From Candidatus Yanofskybacteria bacterium RIFCSPLOWO2_02_FULL_44_18 (GTDB taxonomy: Bacteria; Patescibacteriota; Minisyncoccia; 2-02-FULL-40-12; GWA2-44-9): 58,869 nucleotides of DNA. Under the pieces are notes generated by a model, which ran no database searches, was not told where the DNA came from, and was given only the letters and a program-made list of their open reading frames with translations. Location: contig MGKT01000002.1 in NCBI GenBank assembly GCA_001794755.1, positions 63,156-122,024 of the forward strand. The letters run 5' to 3'. Position 1 is the stretch's first letter; each line of letters begins with the position of its first letter. Below are positions 48,047-55,449 of this stretch, piece after piece. The position numbers and the translations under genes were made by a program.

Positions 48047-48874
48047 ATGCCATTTGAAGCCTACAAAATCTACGAAGAATACGAGCCGGATAAGTTCAAA
48101 AACTCGACTCAGAAAAAAGTTGAGCAAGCTTTGGATACTGCTAAAAGAGAAGGTCTTGTGCCTGAAGCCAAAGAAGTAAACATTGAATTCGATGAAGCTA
48201 GAGAGATATTTGGTAAAGATTTCCTTGGTCCGGAAGCTATTAAAACAACATATGGTATCGAACTTACTCCAGACAAGCTACAAGAAATTGAGAACATACC
48301 ATTTACTAGAGAGGAATTAGAACAAGCAAAACAATTGGGAATGATGCTGGTACTTAGGGTGCCGAGTATTGGTGAGGGCAAGGAAGCTAAGCCCCTAACT
48401 ATTGATCAAATACGAGAGAAGTTTTCAGGCGGAGATACGCTAGGTGATCCTAAGAAAAAGAAGAAGAAAATGTTTTATCGAAGCAAGGGTGATGGGTGGT
48501 TTGATACGGAAAAGTTTGCTCTCGAAGGAACTCCCAAACTTGGCTGGGGCCTAGTAATGAAATCTGTTTTGCCGGACTCATTGAGCAAGAATTGGGATCA
48601 ACAAGAAGAAGTACTCAAAAACTGGGCTAAGCAAAATAACATTGATCCAACGTTAGTTAAACGCAGAACACCTGTAGAAATTGTCTATGATACTTTTCTC
48701 TACTACGGAGAAAATAAAGAAACTCTATTAGAAGATACCTGGGACTGGACAGGCGTGCGGTCTTCCGGCGGTTTCTCCGTCTACGTTGGCGGCTTCGACT
48801 CGGACGGTCTCGGCGTGGGCGGCGGTTCCCGCGGCCGTGCGGATTCGAATCTCGGTGTCTGCCCCTCTCGGTAG
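48047..48874 (+). CDS. DGR target protein T3
   Basis: 275 aa, starts 1 nt after vWA stop; VR at C-terminus. Confidence 0.95.
   Translation: MPFEAYKIYEEYEPDKFKNSTQKKVEQALDTAKREGLVPEAKEVNIEFDEAREIFGKDFLGPEAIKTTYGIELTPDKLQEIENIPFTREELEQAKQLGMMLVLRVPSIGEGKEAKPLTIDQIREKFSGGDTLGDPKKKKKKMFYRSKGDGWFDTEKFALEGTPKLGWGLVMKSVLPDSLSKNWDQQEEVLKNWAKQNNIDPTLVKRRTPVEIVYDTFLYYGENKETLLEDTWDWTGVRSSGGFSVYVGGFDSDGLGVGGGSRGRADSNLGVCPSR
48758..48871 (+). repeat. variable repeat VR3
   Basis: 114-nt match to TR; 18 differences, all at TR adenines. Confidence 0.97.
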
Positions 48875-49057
48875 TTTCATAGGGTGCTTGGGCACTTGGA
48901 TTCCTTGATTCTTGTTGGTCCCCTTGGGTTTTCGAAAAAATTTTATACTTCCCCTAATTAGTGAGTTGGCAACTTGCTTTACTTAGTTTTATGTCTAAGC
49001 TATGGTGGACGCCATGGTCGATATTTGATAAAATTCCCTTAACAATTCATTGCCTAA

Positions 49058-49195
49058 CCCCATTGATACCCTCAGTGGATATGGCATAAAACCCACCTGC
49101 ATACTGAACCCGTCGTTCAGCTCCATGCAGGTGGTCCATATCCGAAAGGGTATGGGAGGGCGCAAGCCCTCGGCTAGCGGCGGGCTTTGTGTTTT
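49058..49195 (+). ncRNA. structured RNA copy B, right of DGR targets
   Basis: CCATTGA/TCAGTGG, CCACCTGCAT/ATGCAGGTGG, CTGAAC/GTTCAG, CCATATCC-GAAA-GGGTATGG, GGGC-GCAA-GCCC; same layout as copy A. Confidence 0.78.
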
Positions 49196-49233
49196 TACAA
49201 AAAGCTCTCGCTGGATAAAACCCACCTGCACAA

Positions 49234-50019
49234 ATGAAAATAAAAATTATTGTACTTTATTTGTTTTTAGTTCTTTCAATTTTTGTAACTCAAAAGGTCG
49301 AAGCCGTTTCTGGCGCCTGCTCTTATCATGGCGGTGTAGATTGCGGTGCTGGCCCAGATTATGACGGTAGTGTTATCTGCAACGATGGCTGGCGAGATAG
49401 CTCTGTGGGGTATTACGGAACTTCTATGTGTAGAAGTAGCGATATTCCGCTTTGTGTGTATCCTGTTGGAATTGGATGCACCGATGAATCATCTTATAAC
49501 AGCATGAGAGCGATGTGGGCTCGCTCTGGATATCCGGATACGATGCTTTCAAATCTTCAAGAATGTCGTAATCAAATTGATGAATATAATAGATTAAAAG
49601 CTGAGTATGATTCCTGTCTATACAGAATGATGAATCCGACCCCGTATCCTACGCCGATACTTACTCCTCTCCCAACAGCAACTCCATATTATGACCCATG
49701 TCCTGAAGGCTGGATAAATTTAAAAAGTTTAAATCTTTGCATTAAACCTGCAACTCCTACACCAATTCCTCTTGTTACGCCAACCCCGACACCGACAGAG
49801 TTATTCAAGGACTTATTTAAAAATTACTCATCCACACCTGCTCCAAAACCAAAAGTAACACCAAAGGTTACCCTTACTCCAAAAATAAGACCCACCATGT
49901 CCCCATCCATAAATCCGGAACCAACAGCAACCATAGAGGCCAGAAAAGAGGCATTAGTTTCAAACAATAATACCCTGACAAGAGTATTTAATTTATTTAA
50001 GAAAATTAAGTTCTGGTAA
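49234..50019 (+). CDS. secreted Cys-containing protein with Thr/Pro-rich stalk
   Basis: signal peptide MKIKIIVLYLFLVLSIFVTQKVEA; TPTPIPLVTPTPTPT tracts. Confidence 0.7.
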   Translation: MKIKIIVLYLFLVLSIFVTQKVEAVSGACSYHGGVDCGAGPDYDGSVICNDGWRDSSVGYYGTSMCRSSDIPLCVYPVGIGCTDESSYNSMRAMWARSGYPDTMLSNLQECRNQIDEYNRLKAEYDSCLYRMMNPTPYPTPILTPLPTATPYYDPCPEGWINLKSLNLCIKPATPTPIPLVTPTPTPTELFKDLFKNYSSTPAPKPKVTPKVTLTPKIRPTMSPSINPEPTATIEARKEALVSNNNTLTRVFNLFKKIKFW

Positions 50020-50020
50020 T

Positions 50021-52126
50021 CTACTCATCATAACTACGCGCGCCGCCTTCGTATTCACATCTTGCGACATACAGAGGTTGAACATATGGTCTTCTAAGCT
50101 CAATCTCACGTTCACGGCTAAATGTTAACGCCAAAGCATCAATGGCATCTGGCGAAGAGAGGCCGTCATGCATCATCTCATCTCTTGTCTTTACCCCAAT
50201 CTTTTTATCCCCATGTACCTTATACTGCACCTGAGATAGTTGATTAAAAGCATTGTTTTCCAGAAGAACCAGATTTTTTTCAATCCAGTTTTTGAGACGC
50301 CAACAACTTTGGGATCGAAGATTAATGAAATTCTTGCCATCATTTTCTGGAAACTCAGGTTCACTGCCCGGTTTAACTGCCACTACTTTCTGGGCTATAT
50401 ACCAGTTGTGGTTATCCAGCTGATTACGAAGCAACTCATACACTTCTTCACCAAGACCAAAAGTCTCCACAAATATATTCGATGGCTTAATATTAAATCG
50501 TTTTACGAGTTCAATAACTTGGTCGGCAATGACCGTAGGGTTAGCATGAGCATCCTGATACATAACCTGACCACTGATAGCGGCTTTAAGCACGATCGTA
50601 GAAAACATACGTCCAGCACCTGTCGTGACCACTCCAATACGGAATGGCTCTGTCCATCGTTCCATCTTTGATATGTATGCTTGCTCCATCCGTTCCTTAG
50701 TTAGCAGATATGAGTATTCATCAATGGCAGTATCTTTTTCAAATACTTTAATAACGAGTGTGGTAAACGCGTCGATAAGATCGTCGTGTCGTTCTCTACC
50801 AAAGCCTAAGATCTGGTTGATGAGAATTTCGGCCCCTTGTCTAGGAAAGAGTACCTTAGCAGATTGAATAGCCGGAGCAGTCATGATCAATCGGGTCCGC
50901 TTATCATTCCCTCCAATTTTGAACTCCTCGGCTGGGAAGCCTTCGTCTCTTAACTGCTGAAAAAATGCCGATTGATATGCAACCGATTCAATAAATAAAT
51001 GGGCATATTCCATACTTCTTGATAGCTGCTTAGCTTGTTGAAGAGCAGTCGGAAAATCAAAGCGTTTATTAATAGGATTCGGCAAGATATATATCTTGAG
51101 ATTATCTCGGGTGCCATACACTCGGGCAGAAATCATGGCCGTGAAATCAGCACTATTAGATTCACTGATTGCTAGATCAATACCAATACCGGTAAAGCGA
51201 TAATCCAACGAACCAACATCCGGTAGGGTATCGTAATACTGAATCCATTCAGGATGGATAACCTGGTCATCATCCGGCAGAATATTGAGCATGAATTCTC
51301 GCTGAAAGGCACGTTCATCCATGGTGCGCTTAAGATCATCAATACTTTTATGATTTGGAAACTTTCCCGGCCAAGTGACTTGCTCGTTCTCATCAATCAA
51401 GGGATACCTTCGATATATGCCATCAAACTTTTTGCTTTTGATGTTCTGGATGAGTTTCATTAGAAGTGAGTCATTATGGAGAAGATTGCCGATGATGATA
51501 ATCCGAGTATGTAAATCACCGGCTGGAATGACATCGCCATTGAACCAAGCGAATAGCTTGTCCCGAGATTCCTGTGTTTTAACTGACTCAAGATCTTCTA
51601 AGTCATCTCCAATAATGAGGTCGGGGCGGTATTGGCCATGCCGGATACCGCGGATACTTTGCTCGGTAGAAGAAGCAAGGATCTTTGCACCATAGCGTGG
51701 GATGACTAACGCAAGCGAGCCCCACTCGTCCGTTTCTTCTTTGAACGGTCCCAAATCCATTTTTAGGAGGATATTAGTTTCCAACTCTTTCTTGATATTT
51801 AATAGATGTTGACGAGCTTGGCGTTGGGTCTGGCTGGCAATGACGATTAATTTTTTTTGCTGATCACCAAGTATCGCCCACAGCGGATACGACAAATTGA
51901 ATATGGTGGACTTTGCCGAATTACGGAATGCAATGATGACCGCATTCTTGATCTTGGCGTTTTCAGTAATACGAAAGAAGTCCGTATGGAATGGCGCCGC
52001 TCGACTTTTGATATAGTGATTTAGATAGATAGCGAAAAACCATTCATGACTTTGACGAGCTATATCTCTCCGGACTTTTCTATCATGAATGATTTTATTA
52101 ACTAATTTTTTTGATGGTTTTTTCAT
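50021..52126 (-). CDS. phage terminase large subunit, apparently with an extra C-terminal RNase H-like domain
   Basis: FRNSAKST, LIIGDDLED, GIGIDLAISESNSADFTA...RHDDLIDAF, then a second RIGVVTTG...SPDAIDALALTF block. Confidence 0.88.
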   Translation of the reverse strand: MKKPSKKLVNKIIHDRKVRRDIARQSHEWFFAIYLNHYIKSRAAPFHTDFFRITENAKIKNAVIIAFRNSAKSTIFNLSYPLWAILGDQQKKLIVIASQTQRQARQHLLNIKKELETNILLKMDLGPFKEETDEWGSLALVIPRYGAKILASSTEQSIRGIRHGQYRPDLIIGDDLEDLESVKTQESRDKLFAWFNGDVIPAGDLHTRIIIIGNLLHNDSLLMKLIQNIKSKKFDGIYRRYPLIDENEQVTWPGKFPNHKSIDDLKRTMDERAFQREFMLNILPDDDQVIHPEWIQYYDTLPDVGSLDYRFTGIGIDLAISESNSADFTAMISARVYGTRDNLKIYILPNPINKRFDFPTALQQAKQLSRSMEYAHLFIESVAYQSAFFQQLRDEGFPAEEFKIGGNDKRTRLIMTAPAIQSAKVLFPRQGAEILINQILGFGRERHDDLIDAFTTLVIKVFEKDTAIDEYSYLLTKERMEQAYISKMERWTEPFRIGVVTTGAGRMFSTIVLKAAISGQVMYQDAHANPTVIADQVIELVKRFNIKPSNIFVETFGLGEEVYELLRNQLDNHNWYIAQKVVAVKPGSEPEFPENDGKNFINLRSQSCWRLKNWIEKNLVLLENNAFNQLSQVQYKVHGDKKIGVKTRDEMMHDGLSSPDAIDALALTFSREREIELRRPYVQPLYVARCEYEGGARSYDE

Positions 52127-52511
52127 GTTTATTTTTAGGCGATGAAGATACTAATCTCAAGGCCTGTTTAATGAGAGCTTCTTGCTCTGGGGTTAATTTT
52201 TCGGATGAATGTTTAAGGTGACCGCTAATTTCTAAGCGATCTGTATAGGTAGTATGATGGTTCTTGAGCCAGTATATGACAGCAGTCATATTTTTGTCTC
52301 TGATTGCAGAAATAAGCTGGGACTCGGCCATATCATTTATCAGAAGAGATCCTTCGCTTAAAGCTTCGTCCGAAGCTTTCGCAAATTCTGTATCGCTTTT
52401 TCGCCAACGATAATATGTCATGCGACTGATACCAAGTTTTTCACAAGCTATTTGTACAATGGGAGTCTTTTTAAGTTGTTCGAGCAATAATGCTTTTTGA
52501 TCTTTTTTCAT
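52098..52511 (-). CDS. terminase small subunit / HTH protein
   Basis: LKKTPIVQIACEKLGISRMTYYRWRKSDTEFAKASDEALSEG upstream of TerL. Confidence 0.78.
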   Translation of the reverse strand: MKKDQKALLLEQLKKTPIVQIACEKLGISRMTYYRWRKSDTEFAKASDEALSEGSLLINDMAESQLISAIRDKNMTAVIYWLKNHHTTYTDRLEISGHLKHSSEKLTPEQEALIKQALRLVSSSPKNKHEKTIKKIS

Positions 52512-53272
52512 GATATTTTATTAGCCTTCATGCCGGTTAACTTTTCCCATCTCTGAATGGCAGTAAGGCAATATTCGGAATCGATCTCTACTGCAAAGCA
52601 TCTCCTTTTTGTTTGTTCACATGCCAGTAGTGTGGTTCCGCTACCCAAGAAGCCATCGTAGACAATTTCGCCAATTTCAGAGCTATTGAGAATGAGTCGT
52701 CGTATAAGGCCAATGGGTTTAGTTGTCGGATGAAGTTTACTCTTTGATGGTCGTGGATAAAATATGACACTTTTATCTTTCGAGTGACGGAATCGGTGAA
52801 TACCATACCAGCCGTATAAAATAAGTTCGTGTTGGGGTGCGTAATCAAGGCGGCCTATTACTGCTTGCGATTTAATCCATACCAGGAGTTGTGCAATTTT
52901 AAATCCAGCATCAATCATGCCTTCTCGTAGGGACCAGACCATTTTATCAGCGTTAAATATATATGCGGTATTCTTTTTGGTTAGAAATGGAACAACCACC
53001 TCAAGCCATGCTCGACTGAATACTCGGTAATCATTATTTGATTGTAAGTGGTCATTAAAGATCTCCTTGTCTTTTGATAGCATTAAAAACCCACGCTTTG
53101 ATTCTACTACCGCCACACCGTATGGCGGATCGCAACAAATAAGGCTAATCTTTTCTTGCCCAACAAGATGTTTAAGAAGTTTTTGATCCCGGCAGTCACC
53201 ATATGTGAGACGATGTACTCCTAACTGCCACATAGATCCGTATTTAATTGATTTTTCTTGATTTTTCATTGG
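52508..53272 (-). CDS. DNA (N4/N6) methyltransferase
   Basis: ICCDPPYGVAV, GEIVYDGFLGSGTTLLACEQTKRRCFAVEID; start approximate within ORF 52508..53308. Confidence 0.88.
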   Translation of the reverse strand, partial: PMKNQEKSIKYGSMWQLGVHRLTYGDCRDQKLLKHLVGQEKISLICCDPPYGVAVVESKRGFLMLSKDKEIFNDHLQSNNDYRVFSRAWLEVVVPFLTKKNTAYIFNADKMVWSLREGMIDAGFKIAQLLVWIKSQAVIGRLDYAPQHELILYGWYGIHRFRHSKDKSVIFYPRPSKSKLHPTTKPIGLIRRLILNSSEIGEIVYDGFLGSGTTLLACEQTKRRCFAVEIDSEYCLTAIQRWEKLTGMKANKIS

Positions 53273-54527
53273 TAAGTTTTTCGTACCTATTAATCGCCAG
53301 CTGAACAAATACTGGCTCCTGTTCGATCATATATGCAGAACGTTTCAATTGTTGGCACGCAACCATAAGACTTGCCGAGCCAGAAAAAAGATCAAGTATA
53401 ATATCGTTCTGCTTAGTACATCGTCGAAGTGGCCGTTCGTGAAGACTTGGGGGCTTTTCCGTAGGATGCTCGTATTTAGAGCCACCAAGTCGTTTTACAA
53501 GCCAGATATCAATAAGATCGTAGATGTCATCAATGGTGCGATTACCGCTTCCCACTTCACGATTTAGAATTTCCGATAAATTTAAAACCCGATTGGATAG
53601 ATAGGGTTTTCCAATAACGCCATATATGCACGGCTCATATTGCTTATTAAAGGCAACCTTAGGTGTGGGCATGCTGTTATTCTTTATCCACAAACACGTC
53701 CGCTTGTAGGTTATGCCTAAGTCCCTATAAAGGTTCTGGAGAAGCCAGGCATAGCGTTGGTCGCAATAAGTGAAGATGTGAGAATCTTTAGCACAAACTG
53801 ACAAACCATTTTTAAGGGACTCCCGAAGAAACATTTCGTAATCACTGTCCGACTTTGCGTCATTAATCTTGCCGCCATAATTTCCATTACCACCGATGCC
53901 TTTGTCATAGGAAAGACCGATATTAAAGGGCGGATCAGTTAATATGACATTGGCTCGTTTGCCAGCCATAAGTTTGTGTATTGATTCGGGATCTGCACTA
54001 TTGGCACAGAGGATACGATGTGACCCAAGTTGATATAAATTGCCCGGCTTAACAGATGTCTTTCTAATTTTCTTTGTTTCTTTTTCTACATTGAACTCAT
54101 CGTCTTCAACTGTCAGATCGTCAAATATTAGCGATAAATCAGAATCTTCAAAGCCACTTGCCAAAATAGTCTCAATATCAAAGTTTTCCGCCAGTTTATC
54201 CCAGTCAAAATCTCCATGTAGACGATTGCTTGTAAGCAAGTATTGATTGTATTCTCTCTCTGTAAGCTTGCGATTTGGAATACGAACTGGGATTGATTCA
54301 TTTTCACGGCCAATCAACCGTAATGCCAAGAGCCTCTGATGCCCAGCAATTACCCGGTTGCCGAGATCAACAATTGGGATTTCAACTAAGCCAAATTTCC
54401 GGAGGCTCTTTTTCAAGTCATTGAGTTGCTTTGGACTGATAACCCGAGGATTCTTGGAATTCGGTACTAATTCTGCAACCACACGTTCCTCCGTATGCCA
54501 TTGTAACTTTGCTTTTATTTTGGTCAT
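53244..54527 (-). CDS. ParB-like N-terminal domain + adenine-type DNA methyltransferase
   Basis: VIAGHQRLLALRLIG ParB-like; VILTDPPFNIGLSYDKG; DIILDLFSGSASLMVACQQLKRSAYMIEQEP. Confidence 0.9.
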   Translation of the reverse strand: MTKIKAKLQWHTEERVVAELVPNSKNPRVISPKQLNDLKKSLRKFGLVEIPIVDLGNRVIAGHQRLLALRLIGRENESIPVRIPNRKLTEREYNQYLLTSNRLHGDFDWDKLAENFDIETILASGFEDSDLSLIFDDLTVEDDEFNVEKETKKIRKTSVKPGNLYQLGSHRILCANSADPESIHKLMAGKRANVILTDPPFNIGLSYDKGIGGNGNYGGKINDAKSDSDYEMFLRESLKNGLSVCAKDSHIFTYCDQRYAWLLQNLYRDLGITYKRTCLWIKNNSMPTPKVAFNKQYEPCIYGVIGKPYLSNRVLNLSEILNREVGSGNRTIDDIYDLIDIWLVKRLGGSKYEHPTEKPPSLHERPLRRCTKQNDIILDLFSGSASLMVACQQLKRSAYMIEQEPVFVQLAINRYEKLTNEKSRKIN

Positions 54528-54537
54528 AAAATAAAAC

Positions 54538-54589
54538 GTCCCGAAATTAGGACCCGTCTTATCTAAAAGACAGAGACTAATTTCGGGAC
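54538..54589 (-). promoter_or_regulatory. leader hairpin upstream of methylase operon
   Basis: GTCCCGAAATTAG/CTAATTTCGGGAC 13-bp stem with inner GTCTT/AAGAC; T-rich run then ATG. Confidence 0.7.
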
Positions 54590-54704
54590 TTGTTTACCGA
54601 CATGAGTAGCAGTCAGCTATTCATGGCACGCAATAATGCGTTAACTATTCAATTAATTTAATTATACAACATATCCTGGGAGGGTCAAATAAAACTGTGG
54701 ATAT

Positions 54705-55436
54705 CTATTTCTGGTCAGATCTTTTTAATGCTTTCAACTCTTCTATTCTCTTGTCCCAGGCCGATAAAGGCAAGAGATCAAGCTGCTTTTGCACTTTTTG
54801 TGCCATTATCTCATGCTTATCATTTCTTTCATGTATAAATTTTTCTTCTTCATCTAAGAGCTTTGTATATTTTTCGGTATCGGCGTATATATTCTTTATC
54901 TCCTGCACGCCCAGCTCTTTTTTAAGATGTTTTAGGCGAGATAAGGCCTTAAATTTATATGCCATTGAAGCTAAGATTAGAAATTGAATTTGGCATTCAA
55001 ATTTATCAAGTCTCCAAGTTCTTATAAATTCTGCGTAGACCATGGCTAAGTTCTTATTACTATCATCTGTCATTATTTTGTATATTTTTCTCTGATTTTC
55101 CGATAAGGTTTCTAAGAATTTTAATTTCTCTCTTTGGGTTAATCTCGGTATATTGCTGAACCTAAAATCAAAATAATCAAGTTTATCGGCATTTAATCTG
55201 GCCATGATTTTGTCCTGTCGCTTTAAAATATCGTCCAGAAGACTAGATTCAAATTCATTATCTTGTTTACATCCAGGACATTTTGCTTGTATTTGATCAA
55301 AAGTAATATCAATTTCAGTCTGATCCTTTTTAGAGCGTATTCTTATGCCGGAGCCGGATATAAGATCAATATCAAAGCGGTAGCCACATGGACAGTATAG
55401 TTTGCCATCTTCGACAATTGATTTTACGGGAAACAT
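54705..55436 (-). CDS. hypothetical protein with CxxC pairs
   Basis: CPCG...CPGC, helical remainder. Confidence 0.6.
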   Translation of the reverse strand: MFPVKSIVEDGKLYCPCGYRFDIDLISGSGIRIRSKKDQTEIDITFDQIQAKCPGCKQDNEFESSLLDDILKRQDKIMARLNADKLDYFDFRFSNIPRLTQREKLKFLETLSENQRKIYKIMTDDSNKNLAMVYAEFIRTWRLDKFECQIQFLILASMAYKFKALSRLKHLKKELGVQEIKNIYADTEKYTKLLDEEEKFIHERNDKHEIMAQKVQKQLDLLPLSAWDKRIEELKALKRSDQK

Positions 55437-55449
55437 TTAAATATTTATC

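Noticed and set aside
42042-48871. TR/VR copies as a CRISPR array or generic repeat
   Set aside because: Four 114-nt copies in specific genes with adenine-only differences and adjacent RT: DGR, not CRISPR. No CRISPR array seen in the window.
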